A stretch of DNA of 12,111 nt from an uncultured Lachnospiraceae bacterium (GCA_910585635.1 CAJUFE010000082.1:1-12111); one strand, 5' to 3'; counted from the first letter of the stretch, positions 1 to 7,180 are shown. Numbers and translations: made by a program. Notes: generated from the sequence alone by a model not told the origin.

Positions 1-164
1 CTGCCTTTCGCAGATGGGGAAAATCCACGAAAAAAGTTCTTAAGCGATAAAGCCTTTTTGTTTATCAGATCGATCCCGCAGTCTGCGGCTTTTCATCCTC
101 CTCAGTAACCCCTCCCCAGCCCCCCACATATCATAGGATAAGACCAGATATAAAAGAGGCCTTT

Positions 165-1166
165 ATGGTACCAAAGCTCGAACTAAAAAGGGTCAGCTAC
201 TCCTACCACTCCATGGAGGGAGAAACGCCGGCCCTTTCTGCTATATCCTTCACTGCCGATGCAGGCAGCTATATCGCGATCGTGGGACCTTCCGGGTGCG
301 GGAAATCCACTCTCCTTTCCCTGCTCTGTGGACTAGCCAGACCGGATGAGGGGGATATCCTTCTGGACGGAAAGCCCTTGGAGCAGGCCAGGGATACCAT
401 CGGCTACATGCTCCAGAAGGACCATCTCTTTGAATGGCGCACGATCTTATCGAATGTTTCTTTAGGTCTGGAGATCCGCAGGCAGTTAGATCCTCAAAAC
501 CTTTCCCGCCTAGAGCAGATGTTAAAGACCTATGGCCTGGAGGATTTCAAGGACAAACGGCCTTCCCAGCTCTCCGGAGGCATGCGCCAGCGGGCGGCCC
601 TGATCCGTACTCTTGCCCTGGAACCGGACCTGCTCTTGCTCGACGAGCCCTTCTCCGCCCTGGACTACCAGACCCGGCTCTCCGTCTGTGACGATATCAG
701 CTCGATCATCCGGGAAACGAAAAAGACCGCCATCCTGGTCACCCATGACCTGTCTGAGGCCATCAGCGTGGCGGACCGGATCGTCATCCTCTCCGCCCGC
801 CCCGCCCGGGTGAAAAGGATCCTGGACCTTTCCTTCTCATCCCCATCCGGTCCTGGAGGATCTGGCGGCGCACACGCGGCCAGTGGCGGAGGATCTGAAG
901 GGGCGCACGCGGCCAGTGATGGAGGATCTGGAGGGGCGCACGCGGCCAGTGATAGAGGACCTGGAGGGGCGCACACGGCCAGTGATGGAGACACAGCCTC
1001 CACATCCACCTATGGCAGAGCCGATACAGCCCAGTATAGCGATGCCGGCTCCCGCCATGTGATGAGCTCCATGGAACGGCGGAACGCCCCGGAATTTTCC
1101 TATTATTTCAATCTATTATGGAAGGAGTTGAAAACAGATGATGCAGCGCTTGGACCCACAGACTGA
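165..1166 (+). CDS. ABC transporter ATP-binding protein (NMT1/Ssu/Tau-type importer) with low-complexity C-terminal insertion
   Basis: Cytoplasmic ATPase that would energise uptake of a small organic substrate (sulfonate, taurine, nitrate or pyrimidine-precursor class; the substrate cannot be read from sequence). Visible motifs: Walker A GPSGCGKST (41-49), Q-loop around YMLQKDHL (81-88), signature LSGGMRQR (136-143), Walker B LLLLDEP (156-162), D-loop SALD and the H-loop histidine in LVTHD (191-195). The family ends with a segment like PEFSYYFNLLWKEL, which is present near residues 309-322. Between it and the core (ending near DLSF, 221-224) lies an extra Gly/Ala/Ser-rich stretch of roughly 75 residues built on an 11-residue repeat, so at 333 aa it is longer than the usual ~250. 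The start at 165 follows an AAGAGG Shine-Dalgarno with 5-base spacing. The 3' end overlaps the permease gene by 29 bases in another frame, as expected for an operon. Confidence 0.9.
   Translation: MVPKLELKRVSYSYHSMEGETPALSAISFTADAGSYIAIVGPSGCGKSTLLSLLCGLARPDEGDILLDGKPLEQARDTIGYMLQKDHLFEWRTILSNVSLGLEIRRQLDPQNLSRLEQMLKTYGLEDFKDKRPSQLSGGMRQRAALIRTLALEPDLLLLDEPFSALDYQTRLSVCDDISSIIRETKKTAILVTHDLSEAISVADRIVILSARPARVKRILDLSFSSPSGPGGSGGAHAASGGGSEGAHAASDGGSGGAHAASDRGPGGAHTASDGDTASTSTYGRADTAQYSDAGSRHVMSSMERRNAPEFSYYFNLLWKELKTDDAALGPTD
855..986 (+). repeat. In-frame minisatellite, four 33-bp units, in the ABC ATPase
   Basis: Four consecutive 33-base units (starting at 855, 888, 921 and 954) encode variants of GGSGGAHAASD, residues 231-274 of the ATPase. 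Units 2 and 3 differ at very few bases; units 1 and 4 are more diverged. The unit length is a multiple of three, so copy-number change keeps the frame. The repeat lies in a linker after the conserved ATPase core and before the conserved LWKEL tail. Confidence 0.93.
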
Positions 1167-2112
1167 ACACCAGCCGGCAGCCGGATCGCATATCCAAACT
1201 AGCCCCCACATCCAGACAAGACCCATCTCTCAGGCTGCAGACCCCGCACAAGCCAGACCGGCCATACAGGCCGCTGCCCATACAGGAACAGCCCCCACCC
1301 TCCAGGCCACTGCCCACACAGGAACAAGCCTCACCCTCCAGGCCGCTGCCCGCACAGGAACAGACCCCACCCTCCAGGCCGCGTCCCTGGACATGGCCAT
1401 AGATATCTCTCCCGCCCAGCGCGATTTCCTGGTGGCCCAGCTGCTCCACAAACGCCAGGTGCTGATCGCCCGCGCCATGCTCCTGGTCCTCCTTTTGGCC
1501 CTCTGGGAGCTGGCCGCGCAGTTTTTTTGGATCGACAGCTTCATCTTCAGCAGCCCCACCGCGATCTTTTGCTATTTCTGTTCCATGGCGAGGGACGGCA
1601 GTTTATTCATCCACACCGGGATCACCCTGCTGGAGACGGTCATCTCCTTCTTCCTGGTGATCGGGATCAGTCTGGCCTCTGCCCTGCTCCTGTGGGCCTG
1701 CCGTGCCCTATCGGAGGTCTTAGAGCCCTACCTGGTGATGCTCAACAGCCTACCCAAATCCGCCATGGCACCCCTCCTGATCGTGTGGCTGGGAAATGAT
1801 ATGAAGACGATCGTGGTAGCCGCCGTTTCCGTGGCTCTGTTCGGCTCCATCCTGACCCTCCACACCGGCTTTTCCCAGACCGACCCGGATAAGGTCAAGC
1901 TGATCTACTCCTTAGGCGGGACCAAATGGGATGTGCTGACCAAGGTGCTGCTGCCCTCCTCGGTACCCATGATCGTCAGCAGCATGAAGGTCAATATCGG
2001 CCTCTGCCTGGTGGGCGTGATCATCGGGGAATTCCTATCCAGCCGGGCAGGGCTGGGGTATCTGATCACCTATGGATCCCAGACCTTTAGCTGTGAGGAC
2101 ATACTGATATGA
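1138..2112 (+). CDS. ABC transporter permease (BPD_transp_1, NMT1/Ssu/Tau type), C-terminally truncated, with repetitive N-terminal extension
   Basis: Membrane permease partner of the preceding ATPase. The recognisable part begins near residue 95 (DFLVAQLLHKR), with a first membrane helix around 110-128, the WELAAQFFWIDSFIFSSP segment typical of the family, further helices, and an EAA-like coupling loop IYSLGGTKWDVLTKVLLPSS (256-275) followed by IIGEFLSSRAGLGYLI (295-310). The first ~93 residues are not family sequence: they are Ala/Thr/Gln-rich and contain a 12-residue tandem repeat. The start at 1138 is supported by AAGGAG ten bases upstream, inside the ATPase gene, so the extension is probably translated. 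Family members continue for about 40 more residues with a last membrane helix; here a TGA at 2110-2112 cuts that off. It is likely non-functional or impaired. No substrate-binding protein gene follows. Confidence 0.85.
   Translation: MMQRLDPQTEHQPAAGSHIQTSPHIQTRPISQAADPAQARPAIQAAAHTGTAPTLQATAHTGTSLTLQAAARTGTDPTLQAASLDMAIDISPAQRDFLVAQLLHKRQVLIARAMLLVLLLALWELAAQFFWIDSFIFSSPTAIFCYFCSMARDGSLFIHTGITLLETVISFFLVIGISLASALLLWACRALSEVLEPYLVMLNSLPKSAMAPLLIVWLGNDMKTIVVAAVSVALFGSILTLHTGFSQTDPDKVKLIYSLGGTKWDVLTKVLLPSSVPMIVSSMKVNIGLCLVGVIIGEFLSSRAGLGYLITYGSQTFSCEDILI
1264..1386 (+). repeat. In-frame minisatellite, three 36-bp units plus a partial, in the permease N-terminus
   Basis: Units start at 1264, 1300 and 1336, with a 15-base partial at 1372-1386. 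Each encodes a variant of LQAAARTGTDPT (residues 43-78 plus five more). The length is again divisible by three, so expansion or contraction stays in frame. The unit is unrelated in sequence to the 33-bp unit in the neighbouring ATPase gene. Confidence 0.92.
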
Positions 2113-2228
2113 TCCACTATCGTCATCCATGGCTTTCCCTTTCCATGCCGCGCCTGAGATGATCAGCTGCCCTGGCTGATACATACCATCCTGACCGATG
2201 GACTACTGGCGCTCTGCATGTTTTGATA
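2113..2228 (+). pseudogene. Decayed 3' remnant of the permease gene
   Basis: Directly after the permease TGA, the same frame reads STIVIHGF, which resembles the conserved SIVIL stretch at this place in the family. It then loses similarity and meets a second TGA at 2155-2157 and another before 2228. This is what a gene end eroded by point and indel changes looks like. I see no trace of the substrate-binding protein gene that often accompanies this pair. Confidence 0.5.
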
Positions 2229-2257
2229 TTGACTGTCCACTATTTACATGCTATCCT
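2229..2257 (+). promoter_or_regulatory. Sigma-A type promoter for the uma2 gene
   Basis: TTGACT at 2229-2234 and TATCCT at 2252-2257 are separated by exactly 17 bases, close to the consensus TTGACA-17-TATAAT. Transcription would begin near 2264, leaving a leader of about 50 bases before the ATG at 2317. The position just upstream of uma2 and downstream of the broken permease gives it independent expression. Confidence 0.5.
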
Positions 2258-2316
2258 CTAGTAAAATGAGCCAGAGACGCTGCAGAAAGCATTGTCTGAA
2301 GGAAGGAGGAGCTGCT

Positions 2317-2862
2317 ATGCCATTGCCGCAAAAGCAAACGTACACCATCGACTATATCTATTCCTTGCCCGAGGGGCAGCGAGCAGAATTGATCGACGGG
2401 CAGGTCTATGCTATGGCTCCGCCCAATGTGCTCCATCAGAGGATCGTCACCCGGCTCTCTTCTGCCATAAATGTCTACATCCAGAAAAAGCATGGCTCCT
2501 GTGAGGTCTTTGTCGCTCCTTTCGCCGTATTTTTGGATGCGGATGACCGAAATTATGTAGAGCCGGATATCTCCGTCATATGCGACAGAGAACGATTAGA
2601 TGCCCAGGGCTGCCACGGTGCGCCAGATCTGGTCATCGAAGTCACCTCCCCCAGCACAAGACGGGTGGATTATGGGGTCAAGCTCTTTAAATACCGCACA
2701 GCCGGGGTCCGGGAATACTGGATCATCAATCCTTTTAAACGGACCGTCAATATTTTTGACTTTGGATATGATGAAAACTCTGGTGTATATGTGTTCGATG
2801 ATGACATCCCATCCTGTATCTATCCGGATCTGACCGTCAATATCGCGGACCTGCTCGCATGA
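2317..2862 (+). CDS. Uma2 family PD-(D/E)XK nuclease-fold protein
   Basis: 181-aa protein of the Uma2/DUF820 family, a widespread PD-(D/E)XK restriction-endonuclease-fold group whose biological role is unsettled. Visible hallmarks: ELIDGQVYAMAPPNVLHQRI near the N-terminus (24-43), the acidic EPD at 82-84, the GAPDLVIEVTSPST block (101-114) with candidate active-site residues D104 and E108, K122 in the following helix, and the GVREYWIINP signature (130-139). The family's putative catalytic pattern is therefore intact. The start at 2317 is preferred to an upstream ATG at 2248 because AAGGAGG lies seven bases before it and homology begins there. The protein has normal length. The 3' end of a second copy is found at 9204-9257, so the gene seems to belong to a multicopy family here. 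Confidence 0.88.
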   Translation: MPLPQKQTYTIDYIYSLPEGQRAELIDGQVYAMAPPNVLHQRIVTRLSSAINVYIQKKHGSCEVFVAPFAVFLDADDRNYVEPDISVICDRERLDAQGCHGAPDLVIEVTSPSTRRVDYGVKLFKYRTAGVREYWIINPFKRTVNIFDFGYDENSGVYVFDDDIPSCIYPDLTVNIADLLA

Positions 2863-2895
2863 TAAAAGCTACATGGATGGCCGGGCAGGCTTTTA
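2863..2895 (+). terminator. Hairpin after uma2, possibly bidirectional terminator
   Basis: A perfect inverted repeat TAAAAGC (2863-2869) / GCTTTTA (2889-2895) begins at the base after the uma2 stop and lies between two convergent genes, uma2 (+) and the recombinase (-). The A and T runs at the arms would give a U-rich 3' side on either strand. A similar TAAAAG...CTTTTAAGCG arrangement recurs downstream of the uma2 fragment at 9305-9334, so it appears to travel with the uma2 3' end. Confidence 0.4.
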
Positions 2896-2906
2896 AGCGC
2901 TGATCC

Positions 2907-4775
2907 TCAAGGATCCGATACTTCCCAGGTCCCATGCCCCCCCTTCCCATTGAATCGGATCCTCCCCTCCTTCCTGAGCTCCCTTATCCTGCTCTGTACG
3001 GATATAAGGGAGCGTCCCATCTGGGCCGCTATCTGTCTGGCTGTTGTATCAGGTACCGCTCGCATGATCTCCACGATCCTTTCCCTGTCCAGACATCTCC
3101 CCTTTTCTGTCTTCGGTGAAAAGGGATAGTCGATCGACAGGGTGAAGTCCTTTTCTATCTGCTCCCCCAGATGATCCACTGCCTCATTCCCGCGCGAAAG
3201 CCCTATGACCCGCAGCGGGTCAAAACAGATCTCTATATGCCATTCATGCACAACGATCTTCTGGATATCCTGGAGCATCTGGGATACAGAGGCCCGCTCC
3301 ACGCCTCCTTTTAAAAGACGGGCCTTGATCTCCTCTATCCTCTGCTCCAGATCTTTGATCTCCCACTCCTTTTGTTTTTCTGCAGCTTTCTGCTCCTGGA
3401 GCACTTCCAATCCCGCTTCCAGATCAGCATTCTTCTTTCGGTAATCCTGGTCCGAGATGACACCTTCCAGCAGCTTATCCAACAGCAGCTCCTTCTGGTG
3501 GCTGAACTTCTTCTCTGCCTCCTCGATCCTTTCCAGCCCATCGTTGGATCTTTTTTCTTCCAATGCCTTCTGCAGCAGGCTGATCGCATGATCGATGATC
3601 CCTTTCTTGTCCTGCTCCTTAAAGTCAAAATATCGACAACTCACCTGTTCTAATAAAGAAAAGAGAACGTTTTCTTCCAGATGGACATTATCACACCCTT
3701 CTTTGAACGTCTTCGGGGTTTTCCTGAGTTTATCCGATCTTCCATGTTCTGCTCTGCCTTTTTCCAGATAAGTGCTGCATTTCCATTCGATCACGATCTT
3801 CTCTCTGTCCGCATACCCTCTCCTCCATGTCCTATAATAAGGACGTCCACATTGACCGCATACGATCTTTCCAGACAGATCGTACTTCCCTGTGCTGCTC
3901 CCTTTCCTGTAGCACCCATCCCTGGAAAGACGCTTTGCCCGTTCTGTCATCGCCGCATTTGCTCGTTCCCACAGTTCTCCACTGACGATCGCCGGGACCA
4001 TACCCTCTTTGCAGATCCATTGATCTTTCGGGTTCTTGATCGTCTTCTTTGTCTCAAAATCGAAATGGAGACGGTTCATCACCATCGTTCCCTTATAAAG
4101 AGGATTGCGGATCATCCTTACGATAAAACTGCTGCTCAGGGCATTTCCTGTCCGCTTCCGACAACCCTGGCTCAACAGGATGTTCGCGATCGTGCGGCTG
4201 CCATACCCAGCCGCACAATAGCTATAGATCTTTTTTATGATCTCGGCTTCTTCTTCTACCACCACGATAGAGCCATCCGGACATTTCTGGAAACCAAATA
4301 CCCTGGAAGTCAACATGGCACTTTTACCATTCTTCTGCCGGTTGCGGTGGGCATTATTGATCTTCTTGCTCAGCTCACGGCTGTACTCTTCTGCCAATAT
4401 GGCCTTGATCCCTGTGATCAACGCATCGTCCGCCGAATAAAATTTGCGCTCTATATACATGAACAGACGTTTACCATGGGTCAGCATCCGGTCCAGGAAT
4501 AGATACCAGTCCTTCACATTCCGCATCAAACGGTCCTGGCTCTTGATCACGATGATATCAAATCTGTCCAGGAGCAGGTCCTCGAACAGACGGTTATATT
4601 CTGTCCTCCCCTTTGTCGTCGTACCGCTTTTCGATTCCACATATCGGTCTACAAGGGACCATCCCTGTTCCCGTACACAGACTTCACTCTCGACCACCTG
4701 GTTATGTAGCGCATCCACCTGGCTCTCTTCTTCCGTGCTGCACCTGCAGTAGATCACCGCCCTGGCTGATGCCAT
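2907..4775 (-). CDS. Large serine recombinase (TnpX/site-specific integrase type)
   Basis: 622-aa DNA recombinase that would cut and rejoin DNA through a serine nucleophile to integrate and excise the element. Resolvase domain 1-150: S13 in VIYCRCSTEEE is the expected nucleophile and SQDRLMRN (79-86) carries the conserved arginines. A recombinase domain follows at about 155-275 (RNPLYKGTMVMNRLHFDF). A zinc-ribbon region starts at CGQC (306-309) with further cysteines at 333 and 361, and a long charged coiled coil spans about 385-490. The last ~60 residues (RERIVEIMRAV...GRIRFNGKGGHGTWEV) look like a winged helix-turn-helix, an additional DNA-binding module not typical of every family member. 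The start is supported by AAGGAGG eight bases upstream, within the end of the 40-aa ORF. The gene is intact. Confidence 0.93.
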   Translation of the reverse strand: MASARAVIYCRCSTEEESQVDALHNQVVESEVCVREQGWSLVDRYVESKSGTTTKGRTEYNRLFEDLLLDRFDIIVIKSQDRLMRNVKDWYLFLDRMLTHGKRLFMYIERKFYSADDALITGIKAILAEEYSRELSKKINNAHRNRQKNGKSAMLTSRVFGFQKCPDGSIVVVEEEAEIIKKIYSYCAAGYGSRTIANILLSQGCRKRTGNALSSSFIVRMIRNPLYKGTMVMNRLHFDFETKKTIKNPKDQWICKEGMVPAIVSGELWERANAAMTERAKRLSRDGCYRKGSSTGKYDLSGKIVCGQCGRPYYRTWRRGYADREKIVIEWKCSTYLEKGRAEHGRSDKLRKTPKTFKEGCDNVHLEENVLFSLLEQVSCRYFDFKEQDKKGIIDHAISLLQKALEEKRSNDGLERIEEAEKKFSHQKELLLDKLLEGVISDQDYRKKNADLEAGLEVLQEQKAAEKQKEWEIKDLEQRIEEIKARLLKGGVERASVSQMLQDIQKIVVHEWHIEICFDPLRVIGLSRGNEAVDHLGEQIEKDFTLSIDYPFSPKTEKGRCLDRERIVEIMRAVPDTTARQIAAQMGRSLISVQSRIRELRKEGRIRFNGKGGHGTWEVSDP

Positions 4776-4777
4776 CC

Positions 4778-4900
4778 TTACGCCTCCTTATCTAACAGTG
4801 TCAGAAAGCGGAGCTGTTCGTCCGGGGTTATGAAAGCTTCTCTTGTCAATAAGCCTGCGATCTGACTCAAGATCGCTTTTTCCTGATCATTTCTCCTCAT
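4778..4900 (-). CDS. Small 40-aa protein preceding the recombinase
   Basis: Encodes MRRNDQEKAILSQIAG...ending LRFLTLLDKEA, predicted to be mostly helical. Short proteins of this kind (about 40-50 aa, pattern 'IA..L...G.IT..E...+..LL') commonly precede serine recombinase genes in Clostridia elements; that is recognition of a pattern, not a search result. The stop lies two bases before the recombinase ATG, and the last codons contain the recombinase ribosome binding site, so translation is probably coupled. The start at 4900 has GGGAG about ten bases upstream. An in-frame ATG at 4936 would add 12 residues (beginning MPDKAKE) but lies inside a 13-bp inverted repeat and has a weaker site. Confidence 0.7.
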   Translation of the reverse strand: MRRNDQEKAILSQIAGLLTREAFITPDEQLRFLTLLDKEA

Positions 4901-4927
4901 TTGCGCTATCTCCCTTTCTTTCGCTTT

Positions 4928-4968
4928 GTCCGGCATATCAATGGCCTTTCTTTCATGATATGCCGGAC
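4928..4968. repeat. Perfect 13-bp inverted repeat upstream of the recombinase operon tail
   Basis: GTCCGGCATATCA (4928-4940) and TGATATGCCGGAC (4956-4968) are perfect reverse complements separated by 15 bases. The repeat sits in the leader of the 40-aa/recombinase pair, 27 bases upstream of the 4900 start, and covers the alternative ATG at 4936. As RNA it would form a strong stem with no U-run after it, so it is not a standard terminator. As DNA, its 41-bp dyad could bind a dimeric protein such as a repressor or the recombinase itself. Confidence 0.85.
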
Positions 4969-4997
4969 GGCCTGCCTTATATCTACTACATGGAGGT

Positions 4998-5066
4998 TTA
5001 TGCCGATAGAAGACGATCGACTTGAGACGTCCATTGATCTTTTAGGATATGCACATAGACCCTCAT
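4998..5066 (-). CDS. Micro-ORF, 22 aa
   Basis: Encodes MRVYVHILKDQ followed by WTSQVDRLLSA. The ATG overlaps the stop of the 28-aa ORF (ATGA arrangement) and is preceded by a purine-rich site (AAAGGGGTGAG), so initiation is plausible. It lies between the ATPase gene and the inverted repeat that precedes the recombinase pair. I do not recognise a family. It could be a leader peptide controlling the downstream genes or a small element protein. Confidence 0.4.
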   Translation of the reverse strand: MRVYVHILKDQWTSQVDRLLSA

Positions 5067-5149
5067 CTTCTCACCCCTTTCCTTTTTTTAAAAGATTTTT
5101 TGTGTAGATAGGCCGTTTCTGTATGCCTGAAAGCCGCGATATCCACCAT
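5063..5149 (-). CDS. Micro-ORF, 28 aa, in the frame of the preceding ATPase
   Basis: Starts with an ATG immediately after the TAA of the ATPase gene and in the same frame: MVDIAAFRHTETAYL followed by a basic tail HKKSFKKRKGVRR. The ribosome binding site is weak. Either it is a separate basic peptide translated by re-initiation, or it is the former C-terminus of the ATPase left behind by a nonsense change. It ends by overlapping the 22-aa ORF by four bases. Confidence 0.3.
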   Translation of the reverse strand: MVDIAAFRHTETAYLHKKSFKKRKGVRR

Positions 5150-7165
5150 TTACATATTTAATCGGAACTTTCCCTGATGGAAACGTCTCCGCAGCTCCAG
5201 CCTATCATCCCGGTCCCCTCCTGGTCTGATCCCGAACTCTGGTGATCTCTTTTTGACCGATCCGCCTTTGACTATCCTTTGAAACACCGGATGTTCCAGC
5301 GCACATTGGATCATACTAGCTTTCCATTCCCCGCATTCATATACACCATCCCTATTTGAGATATATTTTTTAAAAGGGCGCTTTCTCGTATAGGACAACA
5401 TGGGATACTCCCTGTCGTACCTAGCGGTCCCGTCGGTCCTGTCTCTCACCAGTATCATCCCCATTTTCCCTAATAATGGGATATCGATCTTGTTCGCAAC
5501 ATTCCTCGATAGAGACCCCTCTTCGATATATCGTTCCATTTTCTCTCTAAGACGCCGCTCCAATCCTTCTCTACGGATGATCAGTAAGGAAGATTCCTGC
5601 TGGGGCTCTCCGTAATGATCCTTATACTCAAAGCTCCTTTCCACTTCGGGGATATAGAGGAACACATCCCCTGTCTGTGTATCTTCGTCATAGAGATAGT
5701 AAAATTGGTCTTGCTCCCATGCCATTTCTGCATCATAGTACGTATTTATGTAGTCCGCTTCCCGGACTTCCTCCTGCTCCACCGCCTCTCCAACGATCTC
5801 CTCCATGATCATCAACGCGACCGCCTTTACACCACCTAGCATCGCAAATGTATCTGACGTCAGCGTAAAGATCGAGTCGCACATTTCTTCAAGGATCTCC
5901 TCTGGATCTTGGGATGTTCTTTCTAAGATAAAATCTCTAAAAAGTCTCGTTACGAGCAACATCCTGGACTGACTGTCCTTTAGGCGCTGACCGTTCGGAT
6001 AAGCCTCATAACTCCAGCTCTGTTTCCTCAGATCCCTTTCGATCCCTTTGACCTGAGCCACCCATGCTCCATCTCCGCTATCCTTGCTGATGAGCCACTG
6101 GATGAAACCTCCCACTACATCTGCCACCCACTCCGGATGCTCCTGGAGCCTCGTCAGCGCCTTTCTATCATCGGGATCCTGGATGAACTCCGACATGTCC
6201 AGGAACATGAGCCTGGCATTTTGGGACTCGGTCGTTTCCATATACTCACCCGTTATGATCGCACAGGTCGCCACGTATTTCGCCGCTTTACCTGCCCGCC
6301 CTTCTGTACATTCATGTTGGTAGACACTCCTTATCACGATATCAGTGGAAGCATTCCTCTTCTCCCTCTGCCTCTGGGTCTTCTCTGTCTTCACATCATC
6401 ATAGATAAACGTCAGCCCTGTCCCCGCCGCCAAACTGTCCCGGACGTTCCCGGTCTGCTCTGTAGACGATATGATCTTACGTCCCCGGTGATCCTTTCCA
6501 ATGAACGCCCCTAATGTTTTTGCCAGTGTTGTCTTTCCTGAGCCCGAATTACCTTGGAGCCATAAGGTCAATGCCAGATCGATACCGTGTCGGTCGAAGA
6601 ACTGGCAGGACGCCGCCAGCAGGTTCGTACAGAACACCGGGTACAGCACCTTTATGTTCTGGCTCAGACAGTCCAACAGTTCTGGCAGTTCCTTTGTTGT
6701 CCTTTCCAGATCCCCGCTAAAGTCATACCCGGACATTTTTGACCGGATGCTCTTATCGAAACCCTCCCCTGTGATCGCCCCATTGGAGAAGGCGAACACC
6801 AGCTTCCCTTCAACGGTGCAAAAGCCTGTCCTGTCTGTATCATATCGGATCGGCCTCTTCGCACCGGCTTCCCGGACCAATGCCTTTCGGAAGATCTTGA
6901 GGAATTTCTCCTGGTCTGCAAACCATACCGCTTTCGGTATCTGCGAGAGCCATGTTCTCCTGTTGATGTTCTTTGCCGGGATCTCTAACGGGACCGGCTG
7001 ATCCCCGTCGATCTCTATACCGATCCTATAACTGTATTGCTCTGTCCCTATGTCCAGGATGCTCCCCTCATAACCGATCTTAAAGTTCGTCACCTCTTCG
7101 CCATCCAGCATGTATCCGTTTTCTCCTTGCTCATATGGTGCCATGTCTAAGTATTTCATCTTCAT
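5150..7165 (-). CDS. DUF927-like P-loop ATPase, probable replication/maintenance protein of the element
   Basis: About 671 aa. Numbered from the upstream ATG at 7180, Walker A is GNSGSGKTT (210-218) and Walker B LTFIYDD (256-262). The stretch TGFCTVEGKLVFAFSNGAI (118-136) matches the 'GW..v.g+.vf....gai' feature ahead of the P-loop in DUF927 proteins, ATPases common in phages, plasmids and integrative elements and often fused or linked to primases. No primase domain is visible, so helicase-like or partition-like roles are both possible. The start at 7165 is preferred because AAAGGAG lies five bases before it; the ATG at 7180 would contain that site within its own codons. The basic C-terminus (ELRRRFHQGKF) precedes the stop. 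It sits upstream of the micro-ORFs and recombinase, same strand, probably one transcript. Confidence 0.65.
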   Translation of the reverse strand: MKMKYLDMAPYEQGENGYMLDGEEVTNFKIGYEGSILDIGTEQYSYRIGIEIDGDQPVPLEIPAKNINRRTWLSQIPKAVWFADQEKFLKIFRKALVREAGAKRPIRYDTDRTGFCTVEGKLVFAFSNGAITGEGFDKSIRSKMSGYDFSGDLERTTKELPELLDCLSQNIKVLYPVFCTNLLAASCQFFDRHGIDLALTLWLQGNSGSGKTTLAKTLGAFIGKDHRGRKIISSTEQTGNVRDSLAAGTGLTFIYDDVKTEKTQRQREKRNASTDIVIRSVYQHECTEGRAGKAAKYVATCAIITGEYMETTESQNARLMFLDMSEFIQDPDDRKALTRLQEHPEWVADVVGGFIQWLISKDSGDGAWVAQVKGIERDLRKQSWSYEAYPNGQRLKDSQSRMLLVTRLFRDFILERTSQDPEEILEEMCDSIFTLTSDTFAMLGGVKAVALMIMEEIVGEAVEQEEVREADYINTYYDAEMAWEQDQFYYLYDEDTQTGDVFLYIPEVERSFEYKDHYGEPQQESSLLIIRREGLERRLREKMERYIEEGSLSRNVANKIDIPLLGKMGMILVRDRTDGTARYDREYPMLSYTRKRPFKKYISNRDGVYECGEWKASMIQCALEHPVFQRIVKGGSVKKRSPEFGIRPGGDRDDRLELRRRFHQGKFRLNM

Positions 7166-7180
7166 TTCTACTCCTTTCAT

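Noticed and set aside
40..46. TTAAGCG shared by positions 40, about 2893 and about 9329 as an element end
   Set aside because: Only seven bases; the two later copies are explained by the hairpin downstream of uma2, and the first has no hairpin context.
1108..1449. 113-aa - strand frame rich in Gly and Cys, and similar repetitive frames opposite 665-1058
   Set aside because: Their repetitive look comes from the minisatellites read in the wrong frame or strand.
2110..2157. TGA in the permease read as a sense codon (recoding)
   Set aside because: The following frame soon loses family similarity and hits more TGA codons, and TGA ends several intact genes here, so decay is simpler.
2248..2316. 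Longer start for the uma2 gene
   Set aside because: The upstream ATG overlaps the predicted -10 region and the family homology begins at 2317, which has AAGGAGG.
2902..2915. GATCCT-CA-AGGATC dyad at the recombinase stop as a crossover site
   Set aside because: GATC and GGATCC are very frequent in the window and I find no matching partner near the right end, so it cannot be called an att site.
3681..4502. 273-aa open frame on the + strand
   Set aside because: It lies entirely opposite the recombinase gene, has no ribosome binding site and no recognisable domain; it is an antisense shadow of a well-supported gene.
5072..5092. A7 run in the 28-aa ORF as a programmed frameshift into the 22-aa ORF
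   Set aside because: The run is not in the frame of a standard slippery heptamer and no stimulatory stem follows; the ATGA overlap explains the arrangement.
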